From M3007 sp964621185 (lineage in GTDB: Bacteria; Bacteroidota; Bacteroidia; Chitinophagales; Saprospiraceae), in assembly GCA_964621185.1 (NCBI GenBank), contig CAZULM010000009.1, forward strand, positions 1 through 64,000: a DNA stretch of 64,000 nt. Reading direction: 5' to 3'. The notes beneath the pieces were generated by a model. The model worked only from the letters and a program-made list of their open reading frames with translations, was not told the origin of the DNA and searched no databases. The translations under genes and the position numbers were made by a program. Of the stretch, positions 1 to 7,513 are shown piece after piece; position 1 is the first letter of the stretch; the number at the start of each line of letters is the position of its first letter.

Positions 1-23
1 TTCAAATGATTATGCGATCGAGA

Positions 24-51
24 TTTTCACAACCACTTTGCGTTGACTATA
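24..51 (+). repeat. Dispersed 28-bp motif, copy 1
   Basis: The sequence runs TTTTCACAACCACTTTGCG followed by TTGACTATA. Nearly identical copies lie at 24270-24296 (opposite strand) and 63808-63835 (same strand). All are intergenic or touch a stop codon. Function is unknown; a regulatory site or the end of a small repeat element are both possible. Confidence 0.5.
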
Positions 52-198
52 ACACTCGAACGGAATAAAAACCTGTTTGGTTTTCGAAGCCAGAACTATT
101 GACAAAAAGGACATACGAGCTGAAAAACCCGATTTTAACTGAAGAAAAACGACCTTAGCCCCGGGCCTGGCCAGCGCATAACTTTCAGGCTCGGCCAC

Positions 199-229
199 CT
201 GGTCTGACGACTCAAAGTCGTCTGACCAG
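199..229. repeat. 31-bp imperfect palindrome, copy 1
   Basis: The arms CTGGTCTGACGACT and AGTCGTCTGACCAG surround a 3-nt centre, with one mismatched pair. The same core, in inverted orientation, forms the palindrome at 340-370, and related GTCGTC/GACGAC sequences occur at 62941-63006. Confidence 0.6.
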
Positions 230-339
230 TAAGCAGATATGATGCAGCCCCTTCCAATATGCCTTATTTCCGCATAAAAGCACAGCAGTTTTTTCAAGCT
301 TGGCGGTGCTTGGGAAAGGTAGGCAGTGTGGGGTACTTA

Positions 340-370
340 CTGGTCAGACGATTTTGAGTCGTCAGACCAG
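340..370. repeat. 31-bp imperfect palindrome, copy 2
   Basis: The arms CTGGTCAGACGA and TCGTCAGACCAG surround TTTTGAG. It lies about 20 bp downstream of the stop of the minus-strand gene ending at 392, so a role in 3'-end formation of that transcript is possible, although there is no long T tract. Confidence 0.6.
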
Positions 371-391
371 GTGTAACGACCAATGTTGTGG

Positions 392-3052
392 TTAAAGCAA
401 GAACCTGTACGTAAACTTCAACAAGAAGATATTGTGCGGCTGCTTGTCGAACACGTTGTCGAACAGGCTTTGTGCCAGGGGCCTGTCGAGGTCGGCGCCG
501 GCATTGGGCGTGATGCCCTGCGACCATACCAGGTACAGCTCGGAGCCAGGCACGTATTCCCAGCGCAGCACAAGGTTGGAGCGGAACTGGATGTAGTTGA
601 AATCGGGCTGGCCGAAGCTGTAGTCGGTGTCGCCGTCGCCGTCCTCGTCCACTAGGAAACGCCCGTCGCTTGCCGAAATCTCCTGTGCATTGTATTGGTG
701 GAAACGCCCTTCGTAGGTTTTGTTCAGCGGGTCGCTGACGTAGCCGAAGTTTTGGTATTTGGCCCGGAAGATGAATGGCTGGCCATAGTATTGCACCGTG
801 AGGTCGGGGGTGATGTTGTAGTTGAGCCGGGCCGTGAGCGAGAGGCTGCGCTGGTCCACTTCGCTGACGATGGTGCGGCGCGTTCCGGCATAGTTGATTT
901 GCTGCACAAACTGGTCTTGTCTGCGCCAACTGTAGCTGTATCCGGGGTACAAGCTGATGCGCAGGGCATCTAACGGCTGGAGGGTCATGCCGACGTTATA
1001 GTCTTGCACGCGAACGGTTTTGTCGAAGCCCCAAGCAAAAAAGGTGTTGGCAAAAAAGGAGAGCTTTTTCCTGCCGTCGGTTTCGAGGTAGGCAAAATTG
1101 CCCAGGCCCGGAGGCCGGCGCAGGGAGGAGCCGCCGCGCAGGGCATTGTTGGAAATCTCGTTCGGGTTCCAGGTGAGGCCGGAGCCGAGCCGCCAGTTGT
1201 TCTTGAACCAGGCGTGCGCGTTGGTATTGAAGGCGGAATACAAAAACTGCCCGCCGAAGTCCCAGCGGCCGAAATGGTTGTAGTTGATGCGGAAATTGCG
1301 GAAAATGGAGAACGGCTTTTGGATGTTGTAGCCGATCCAGGTGAAATGGTTGATCTCGTCGGCAGCCAGCAGGAAACCGGCGTCGTTCAGGTCGAGCTCC
1401 GGCGAGCGCCAGGTGACGCCCGATTCGAATTTCAACACCCCGCCCAAGCTGTCGGGGATGCCGCCGATCTTGCCGATCTTGAAGGTGCCGCCGGTGCCCG
1501 TGAGCGAAGTCCGGCTGCTGTCCACGCTGAGGTGATCGGCATTGGGGCGCTGGAAAAGGTGCACGAAATTGGTCTGTGTGGCCAAAATGGCGCTTTGGTT
1601 GCCTTCCACCCGGCTGAACAGGGCGTTTGCCTTGACGTACCACCAGCGGTTTTTCCAGAAATGCTGGAAATCGAGCCCGCCGGAATAGGCGCTGCGGTGC
1701 AGCCAATCCAGCTCGTGCTCGCGGTTGACGGCGCTGAAGATGCCGCCGATGATGGTGTTGCCGCCGTCGAAGTCGCGCATCATGCGCCCGACGAAGAAAT
1801 TGGTGAGCGGCTCCACCAGCTCTTCCCGGCGCTCGCCGCTGTGGTCGATGCTGGCCGTCTCGCGGCGGGTCACGCTTTCCAGGACGCCGATGGACAAGCC
1901 TTTTTTGGTTTTGCCGCTGAATTTTGCCGCGCCGAGGATGGAGGTTTTTTGCGGGATGTCGGCAAATTCGCCGGCGCCGATATTGGGGTAGCCGTGCGGC
2001 GCGCCGCCGATGCGCCGGGAATAGAACAGGAGGTCGGAATCGTAGTTTCCGCCGGCTTGGGAATCGGTAAGGCGGTAGTCGAACAGGTTGCGGTTTTCGA
2101 TGAAGAAGGGGCGCCGCTCCTGGAAGAACACCTCGTACCCGTCGAGCCTAACGGCGCCGGGGTCGGCTTCCACCTGCCCGAAATCGGGGTTGATGGTAAA
2201 ATCGAGGATCAGGTCGCTGGTGACGGCCAGTTTGCCGTCCAAGCCGGCGCTGAGGCGGTTGTGCGCGCCGTCGGCAAAAGGGTTGCCGGGCTCTTTTTCG
2301 AAGCGCTCGGCCTTGGCGACCAAGTAGGGAGCCAGCTCTACCTGTTTTCGGGAGCTCAAGTTTCTCAAGCCGTGCAGCTCGCCGAAGCCGCTCACCCATA
2401 CGCCTGAGTTTTGCGGGATGTTTTGCCAGATAGAGCGCTCTTCTTTCCTGAAAACACGTCGGGTAAACTGTATGCCCCAAACGGGCTCGGCCTGGTTGCC
2501 GTAGCGCAGCTGGCTGAAAGGTATCTTTATTTCTGCCGTCCAACCTAAGCTGTCCACATGGGTTTTGGCGTACCAGATCGGGTTCCAGTTGGTGTCCCAG
2601 TTGTCGCCGTTTCCTGTCACAAACTCATCGCCTTTCACGCCGCTCACCGAAAGGGTGAAGGAAAACGCCGTGCGCAGGTCGTGGTAGCTGTCTATGTTCA
2701 CCTCCACCCAATCGCCGGGGAACTCGTCGCGGCGGCTCATGCGCTTCACGATGCTGTCGGGGCTGGTGTCGAAGCAGCGGTAGCCGATGATGAGGAATTT
2801 TTCGTCGTACAGGATCTTGAATCGGGTGTCCTGGCTGGGAGGCTTCCCTTCATTTGGCTGGTTTTGGATAAAATCGCCGCCCCAGGCTACCTTGTCCCAG
2901 GCGGGCTCGTCGGGGATTCCATCGAAGGTGATGGCGGCGTTGGCGAGGGGCTGGGTATGGTATTGTTTTTTTTCGATGTTCTGGCTGGGAGCCTGTGCCT
3001 GGAGCGAAAATACGGGGAGGAGAAAGGAAGCAAGGAGCAGTAGATTTTTCAC
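392..3052 (-). CDS. DUF5916-type surface protein (CBM9-like N-terminus)
   Basis: A protein of 886 residues is obtained from a GTG start at 3052, which begins directly with a signal peptide (VKNLLLLASFLLPVFSLQAQ). The 94 codons upstream in the same frame show no protein-like character, so the longer start is rejected. Residues of about 45-220 resemble the CBM9-like sugar-binding fold at the head of DUF5916 proteins (FDGIPDEPAWDKV, then GDWVEVNIDSYHD). The remainder, rich in alternating aromatic and polar strands and ending in FTYRFLL, looks like an outer-membrane barrel. Family members are common in Bacteroidota and their substrate is not established. The gene stands alone, with repeats on its 3' side and a 590-bp gap on its 5' side. 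Confidence 0.8.
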   Translation of the reverse strand: MKNLLLLASFLLPVFSLQAQAPSQNIEKKQYHTQPLANAAITFDGIPDEPAWDKVAWGGDFIQNQPNEGKPPSQDTRFKILYDEKFLIIGYRCFDTSPDSIVKRMSRRDEFPGDWVEVNIDSYHDLRTAFSFTLSVSGVKGDEFVTGNGDNWDTNWNPIWYAKTHVDSLGWTAEIKIPFSQLRYGNQAEPVWGIQFTRRVFRKEERSIWQNIPQNSGVWVSGFGELHGLRNLSSRKQVELAPYLVAKAERFEKEPGNPFADGAHNRLSAGLDGKLAVTSDLILDFTINPDFGQVEADPGAVRLDGYEVFFQERRPFFIENRNLFDYRLTDSQAGGNYDSDLLFYSRRIGGAPHGYPNIGAGEFADIPQKTSILGAAKFSGKTKKGLSIGVLESVTRRETASIDHSGERREELVEPLTNFFVGRMMRDFDGGNTIIGGIFSAVNREHELDWLHRSAYSGGLDFQHFWKNRWWYVKANALFSRVEGNQSAILATQTNFVHLFQRPNADHLSVDSSRTSLTGTGGTFKIGKIGGIPDSLGGVLKFESGVTWRSPELDLNDAGFLLAADEINHFTWIGYNIQKPFSIFRNFRINYNHFGRWDFGGQFLYSAFNTNAHAWFKNNWRLGSGLTWNPNEISNNALRGGSSLRRPPGLGNFAYLETDGRKKLSFFANTFFAWGFDKTVRVQDYNVGMTLQPLDALRISLYPGYSYSWRRQDQFVQQINYAGTRRTIVSEVDQRSLSLTARLNYNITPDLTVQYYGQPFIFRAKYQNFGYVSDPLNKTYEGRFHQYNAQEISASDGRFLVDEDGDGDTDYSFGQPDFNYIQFRSNLVLRWEYVPGSELYLVWSQGITPNAGADLDRPLAQSLFDNVFDKQPHNIFLLKFTYRFLL

Positions 3053-3642
3053 AGCGGATTGTTTTGCGTAAAGTGTTGACTTTTCGCAAAAGACAAGGGG
3101 CGGGGCGGGGCGGTTGCATGGGTTAAGCGCGTGTCTTTGGGAATGGGCAAAGCAGTACCCTGAAAAATAAAATGAGGCAGGCCTGAACTGCTTCTGGCCT
3201 ACCTCGCCACTTAAAATAAAATGAAAAGAAATAATGTCTCTTTGGTCAACCAAACGGGAAAAGAATATACCCGGTTGCTTAGTGCGCAAGTGAAAATTTG
3301 GTTTGGTGTGGACGGTTTCGTTCAAGTATGGCAACCAAGGGATCGGGAATGTGTGGTAATTGATAGTGCCGCGTCCGGCAATTCATGGGTCATTTGCGGC
3401 GCGGCACTAGGCGTTGGGCAGTAATTGTCAGTTTGTCCAAAATTTTTCAGCCGGCAAACAACCTCCTGCTCCAAGGTTTGTTTTAAGGACAGTTTGTCTG
3501 GGCCTGGACTTATCTTGTACTCATTTGAAAATTTCCAAAACCAAATGCCGCTAATCCTCGTACATAGTGCGGGGATATGGCTTCTTGCCGCATTCATTAC
3601 CGTTAAATTCATATTTCCCGTTTTCAACAGAAACTACAATCG
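3053..3642. other. Intergenic region with large hairpin
   Basis: The divergent promoters of the DUF5916 gene and the arsenosugar operon should lie here. A strong hairpin is visible: TAGTGCCGCG at 3364-3373 pairs perfectly with CGCGGCACTA at 3400-3409, and pairing partly continues inward. No T tract follows, so it is more likely an operator or repeat than a terminator. The short open frames in this stretch look fortuitous. Confidence 0.5.
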
Positions 3643-4620
3643 ATGTCAGACACAGCCTATCTTCATGCCACCGCCATCCTTTACCGCGATGCAGCTTTAA
3701 CCCCCAATGTCGGCCTCTGCTGCACCACCACGCCCGTTTGGCAACTGCCCGGCCTCCAGATTCCCAAGAAAATGCTGCAGATGAACTATGGCTGCGGCTC
3801 CACGGTCAATGCCCGCGACTTAGTGAACAGCCCGAAAATCCTGTACGTCGGCGTGGGCGGGGGTATGGAACTGCTTCAGTTCGCCTACTTTTCCCGCACC
3901 AAAGGCGCCGTAATCGGGGTGGATATGGTGCAGGAGATGCTGGATGCCAGCGCGGAAAACTTCTTAGAAGCTGCCCGCCTGAACCCCTGGTTTCAGCCCG
4001 ATTTTGTATCGCTTCGGAAAGGTGATGCCCTGCATTTGCCCGTAGAAGACAACTCTATCGACGTGGCTGCCCAGAACTGCCTCTTCAATATTTTTAAAAT
4101 GGAGGAGCTTCGGCAGGCATTGAAAGAGATGTACCGCGTGTTGAAGCCCCATGGGCGATTAGTGATGTCGGATCCCACCTGTGAATCGCCGATGCCCGAT
4201 GCCCTGCGCAACGACGACCGTTTGCGGGCAGAATGTCTGAGCGGGGCCATACCGCTCCAGGATTACATAAAAATGATCACCGATGTCGGTTTTGGCACCG
4301 TTGAAATACGGGCCAAACGCCCTTACCGGGTACTCGCACCAGGCCATTACAACACCGACGAACTTATTTACATCGAGTCGGTGGAAGTGTGCGCCATCAA
4401 GGATCCTATGCCTGCCGACGGGCCTTGTGTTTTTACGGGCAAAACGGCCATTTATTTTGGTAAGGATGCCTATTTCGACGATAAAAAGGGCCACCTGCTG
4501 AACCAAAATATGCCCCTGGCCGTATGTGACAAAACGGCGGGCGCCCTGGCAGGAATCGGCCGCGACGATATTTTCATTTCACCATCCACTTATTTTTACG
4601 ACGGCGGCGGTTGCTGCTAA
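3643..4620 (+). CDS. arsM: Arsenosugar-type arsenite methyltransferase (ArsM-like)
   Basis: This 325-residue protein is a class I SAM-dependent methyltransferase. Motif I reads YVGVGGGMELLQ near residues 67-78, followed by an acidic strand end (GVDMVQEML) and the typical YRVLKPHGRLVMSD segment. Cysteines C26/C27, C51 and a C-terminal CC pair (324-325) are candidates for binding trivalent arsenic. The next two genes encode an AhpD-like protein and an ArsS-type radical SAM enzyme, which together form the known arsenosugar gene set: ArsM methylates arsenite and ArsS adds a deoxyadenosyl group to the dimethylated product. Assignment to ArsM rather than a generic methyltransferase rests mainly on this context and the cysteines. 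Likely cytoplasmic. Confidence 0.82.
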   Translation: MSDTAYLHATAILYRDAALTPNVGLCCTTTPVWQLPGLQIPKKMLQMNYGCGSTVNARDLVNSPKILYVGVGGGMELLQFAYFSRTKGAVIGVDMVQEMLDASAENFLEAARLNPWFQPDFVSLRKGDALHLPVEDNSIDVAAQNCLFNIFKMEELRQALKEMYRVLKPHGRLVMSDPTCESPMPDALRNDDRLRAECLSGAIPLQDYIKMITDVGFGTVEIRAKRPYRVLAPGHYNTDELIYIESVEVCAIKDPMPADGPCVFTGKTAIYFGKDAYFDDKKGHLLNQNMPLAVCDKTAGALAGIGRDDIFISPSTYFYDGGGCC

Positions 4621-4634
4621 AAACCACCAATCTC

Positions 4635-4979
4635 ATGAGCAAAAGCAAGGAATATTTCGAACCGGCAAAAGACCTGGCACAATTCGGCAACATCGGCGAA
4701 TGGCAGCCCGATCTGGCTAAAAAGTTCTTCGAATATTACAACAGCTCTATGGCCGACGGCGCCCTGACAGCCCGGGAAAAATCCCTGATCGCCCTGGCAG
4801 TAGCCCATGCGCTGCAATGCCCCTACTGCATAGACGCCTACACCAGCGAAAGCATCAAACAAGGCGCCGACGAGGAGCAGATGATGGAGGCCGTGCACGT
4901 GACGGCGGCCATGAAAGCCGGCATCTCACTGGTGTATTCCACGCAGATGATGAAGCATGGAAAAGAGCTGCTCATGTAA
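4635..4979 (+). CDS. AhpD-like protein of arsenosugar operon
   Basis: A 114-residue carboxymuconolactone-decarboxylase/AhpD-fold protein. The redox CxxC is at C62-P-Y-C65, preceded by E48 and H58. The histidine that follows CxxC in canonical AhpD (CxxCxxxH) is replaced by tyrosine (CPYCIDAY), as I recall for the arsenosugar-associated subfamily. I chose the ATG at 4635 because the product then begins MSKSKEYF and starts 14 bp after the arsM stop; an upstream in-frame start at 4611 would overlap arsM. It probably handles a redox or thiol step linked to arsenic methylation; its exact reaction is unknown. Confidence 0.8.
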   Translation: MSKSKEYFEPAKDLAQFGNIGEWQPDLAKKFFEYYNSSMADGALTAREKSLIALAVAHALQCPYCIDAYTSESIKQGADEEQMMEAVHVTAAMKAGISLVYSTQMMKHGKELLM

Positions 4980-5088
4980 CGCCGAGCTTCTCTCGGCACA
5001 CCCACGTACCGCTGAGCTTTGCTCGGCGCAGCGCACCGAGAGCAAAGCTCAGCGGTACATACTCACGCCGAGCGAAGCTCTGCGGTAT
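4980..5088. repeat. REP-like hairpin cluster inside arsenosugar operon
   Basis: Several copies of a GCTGAGC-TTTGC-TCGGC sequence are packed between the AhpD-like gene and arsS. GTACCGCTGAGCTTTGCTCGG (5006-5026) and its reverse complement with a 2-nt bulge (5036-5058) form a stem of about 21 bp with a 9-nt loop. A third, variant copy is at 5066-5087 and a half copy at 4979-4996. Such a structure could attenuate readthrough into arsS or stabilise upstream mRNA. Confidence 0.7.
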
Positions 5089-5129
5089 TTACCCTGTGAC
5101 CACACTTAAAAATCAGAAAAGCACACAAG

Positions 5130-6197
5130 ATGTCCATCCATCAAAGAACAAAGTCACTGAGCGTCAGGGGCAACCAGCTGGCAAGCACTTTTTTCCAATT
5201 GAAAGTGCTGAACGGGCAAGAACTGTCTGATGCCAAGTTCCCTGCCTTTGCCAAAAAGATCGGCGAGGCCGGATACCCCGATTTCCGCCCGACGGGCATC
5301 GATATTTTCCAGGTAAACATCGGCAAGCTCTGCAACCAGACCTGTGCCCATTGCCATGTGGATGCCGGGCCCGACAAAAAACTGGAAAACATGAGCCGGG
5401 AGACCCTGGAAATATGCCTGGGTATTTTGTCGAAATACGACATCAAAACGGTGGACATCACCGGTGGGGCTCCGGAAATGAATGCCCATTTCCGCTGGTT
5501 TGTGGAGGAATGTCGGAAGCTGGGGAAAACCGTGATGGACCGTTGCAACCTGACCATCATACAATCGAACCCAAAATACCACGACCTGCCCGATTGGTTT
5601 GCGGCCAATCAGGTGCATATCGTGTCGTCACTGCCGTATTTTTCCAAAAACAGGACGGACGCCCAGCGCGGCGACGGGGTCTTTGAGGATTCAATCGCCG
5701 CATTGCAAAAGCTGAATGGGGTAGGGTATGGGCAGGAAGGCTCGGGACTGTTGCTCGACTTGGTGTACAACCCGACAGGAGCTTTCCTTCCTGGTGGACA
5801 GGCGGGGCTGGAAAAAGAGTTCAAGCAACAGCTGAAAAGGCGGTTCAACATCGATTTCAACAACTTGTTTGCCATCACCAACATGCCCATTTCCCGGTTT
5901 TTGGACTATCTGATCGAGTCGGAAAATTACGAGACCTACATGGACACCCTCGTCAATGCTTTCAACCCGGCAGCTGTGGCCAATGTGATGTGCCGCAACA
6001 CCATCAGCGTGAGTTGGGACGGCTGGATGTACGACTGCGACTTCAACCAGATGCTGGATCTGAAGGTGTCCAGCAAAGGCACGCATATCAGCGAATTTGA
6101 CTTTGAGGCGCTGGTGGAGCGCAGGATTGTGCTGAACCAGCACTGTTATGGGTGCACGGCGGGGGCTGGCTCGTCTTGTGGGGGGGAGCTGGCTTAA
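5130..6197 (+). CDS. arsS: Arsenosugar biosynthesis radical SAM protein ArsS
   Basis: A 355-residue radical SAM enzyme. The 4Fe-4S/SAM motif is C68-x3-C72-x2-C75 (CNQTCAHC), followed by DITGGAPEMN, a typical SAM-binding strand. The C-terminal part carries the family's second cysteine-rich region: MCRN, YDCDFNQML and the closing CYGCTAGAGSSCGG. In homologues this last motif can contain selenocysteine; here both positions are plain cysteine codons. The expected role is transfer of the 5'-deoxyadenosyl group to dimethylarsenite to form an arsenosugar precursor. The TAA stop at 6195-6197 overlaps tail-to-tail with a remnant of a receptor gene. Confidence 0.9.
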   Translation: MSIHQRTKSLSVRGNQLASTFFQLKVLNGQELSDAKFPAFAKKIGEAGYPDFRPTGIDIFQVNIGKLCNQTCAHCHVDAGPDKKLENMSRETLEICLGILSKYDIKTVDITGGAPEMNAHFRWFVEECRKLGKTVMDRCNLTIIQSNPKYHDLPDWFAANQVHIVSSLPYFSKNRTDAQRGDGVFEDSIAALQKLNGVGYGQEGSGLLLDLVYNPTGAFLPGGQAGLEKEFKQQLKRRFNIDFNNLFAITNMPISRFLDYLIESENYETYMDTLVNAFNPAAVANVMCRNTISVSWDGWMYDCDFNQMLDLKVSSKGTHISEFDFEALVERRIVLNQHCYGCTAGAGSSCGGELA

Positions 6198-6332
6198 CCC
6201 CCAAAATTCCGCAACGAATACACCGCCGACACCATCACGTAGCGCTGCAGCACGTTCGTGATTTCATTCTCGATGTAGGTTTCTGTCACGTTGCGGGCGA
6301 TGCTGTTGTTTTGTTTGAGCAAGTCGAACACG
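6195..6332 (-). pseudogene. Orphan 3' end of receptor gene (direct repeat copy A)
   Basis: These 138 bp match 7515-7652, the last 45 codons of the outer-membrane receptor gene ending at 7514, at an offset of exactly 1320 bp. I count three differences (6230, 6239, 6268): two are synonymous in the receptor frame and one changes Asp to Asn. The stop codon is preserved and overlaps the arsS stop. Homology ends abruptly after 6332. The copies bracket an AT-rich two-gene cassette. Confidence 0.9.
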
Positions 6333-6372
6333 TTAAGCCAGTTTTCTAGCTACTGGCAGGGTTTGGGGCCGA

Positions 6373-6885
6373 TCAAAATTCATAATTCTCATTTAATATT
6401 CCTGAAATCCAATCAACCAAGCTTTGAGGATCGAGGTTTTTTCTGTTAACCAGCAAGTAAATATTTTTCTCCGGTAGTTGGTAATGGATAAAGGTGCTAG
6501 GAGAAAATAGATTCTCCATAATTCTCCGATATACCCTGAATCTTTTGGTAGGTTGATCAACTTTATCTGAAAGTAAGGGTGCTCCTGTGAACCCAAAGGA
6601 GGCATTTGGGCAAGTTTCGAGCAACTCAGCCATAACCTTCAAACAGGTGTTAATTATTGCCGGCGCATCAAAAAAACCAGTCAGCAGTTCATATCGCTTC
6701 GCCGAATTGGACATGGATTTTAAATGAAACTTAATCCCAAAGAATTCTTTTTCATATTCCTCCAATAGTACGATGTATCGCTGATCTCGTTTGTCACGAA
6801 AAGTGAACCGGTGTACCCTATAATACGGCTCACCTTCAGTCTTCTGCGACCCAAGGTTAATAAAAGGATAGGAGCGATCGAACAT
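6373..6885 (-). CDS. Unknown protein, downstream gene of AT-rich cassette
   Basis: A 170-residue product is obtained from the ATG at 6885. This start is preferred because it overlaps the stop of the upstream gene in a TAATG arrangement, typical of translational coupling; the longer frame start is inside that gene. No signal peptide or membrane segment is seen. Conserved-looking patches are RYIVLLEEYEKEFFGIKFHL, ASFGFTGAP and RFRVYRRIMENLFSPSTF. The sequence resembles a hypothetical family I have seen in other Bacteroidota, but I cannot assign a function. Base composition is markedly more AT-rich than the flanking genes, which suggests recent acquisition. Confidence 0.7.
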   Translation of the reverse strand: MFDRSYPFINLGSQKTEGEPYYRVHRFTFRDKRDQRYIVLLEEYEKEFFGIKFHLKSMSNSAKRYELLTGFFDAPAIINTCLKVMAELLETCPNASFGFTGAPLLSDKVDQPTKRFRVYRRIMENLFSPSTFIHYQLPEKNIYLLVNRKNLDPQSLVDWISGILNENYEF

Positions 6886-7403
6886 TAGAAACGAAAGGCA
6901 TAAGCAGATGTCCGATTTGCCCATAATTCAGCCTCTGGTACAGGCCTAAGTAAATCAGTAACAGGAGCTTTAGCATCTAATTGTAACAGATGCTTTTCAA
7001 TTGAATCCTTTCGATGCCGAATCAAGTTGAGAATATCTAGGATCAGCCGAAGGGTGCCTTTGGCATAGAATGGAGCATTGTATTGAGCCCAATCAGGGTT
7101 CTTGTCACCAATTTTATTACAAATCAATACCAAAAGATCGTATTCAGTCCTTATTTTTTTATAATCAGATGCACTCGTTAATACATCTACTGGCTGAAGC
7201 TGCTGCAATTTTCTTCGTTGTCTCCAAAGAAGTCCCCAAACAAAAAGCACGGTGAAGGGCATAACCATTTGCACAACTATATAACCCAATGCCCCGCTCA
7301 AAATACGGCGGGCTGCCGTATAAACTTGTCGGATTCCCGTGATGAAATCAGCAGTGTCCTGGCTTTGTTTGACAAATGGTGATATGTCTGTTGCTGTATA
7401 CAT
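6885..7403 (-). CDS. Small membrane protein, upstream gene of AT-rich cassette
   Basis: A 172-residue protein with one clear hydrophobic segment at about residues 37-60 (ALGYIVVQMVMPFTVLFVWG), followed by a basic stretch (RQRRKLQQL). This suggests a single-span protein with a cytoplasmic C-terminal domain of about 110 residues rich in charged helices. It is translated just before, and coupled to, the 170-residue gene. The pair lies between two copies of a receptor 3' end. I do not recognise the family; anchoring a partner at the membrane is a plausible but untested role. Confidence 0.65.
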   Translation of the reverse strand: MYTATDISPFVKQSQDTADFITGIRQVYTAARRILSGALGYIVVQMVMPFTVLFVWGLLWRQRRKLQQLQPVDVLTSASDYKKIRTEYDLLVLICNKIGDKNPDWAQYNAPFYAKGTLRLILDILNLIRHRKDSIEKHLLQLDAKAPVTDLLRPVPEAELWANRTSAYAFRF

Positions 7404-7513
7404 GGCTGGCTAGAAGCACAATTAGGGTCATTGCCCCAAATTTGAACACAAAATTACATGCTTTTTAGTAAAATGAGCGCTTTTTTGTGCTCAGTATATC
7501 TGCTTACCCCTCA

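Larger units (their letters stand above)
1..391. other. Non-coding region with repeats
   Basis: No convincing gene is visible. The stretch holds one copy of a 28-bp motif (24-51) that recurs near 24.3 and 63.8 kb, and two 31-bp imperfect palindromes (199-229 and 340-370). A short open frame on the minus strand runs through the first palindrome and has no recognisable protein features, so I do not call it. Confidence 0.6.

Noticed and set aside
10..297. Short minus-strand frame at the window start
   Set aside because: It reads through a palindromic repeat, lacks protein-like composition and has no neighbour support.
1004..2407. Long plus-strand frame of 467 codons inside the DUF5916 gene
   Set aside because: It is antisense to a well-supported gene, has no domain pattern and reflects GC-rich codon bias on the opposite strand.
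3053..3334. N-terminal extension of the DUF5916 gene to 3334
   Set aside because: The added 94 codons show no protein-like character and would bury the signal peptide.
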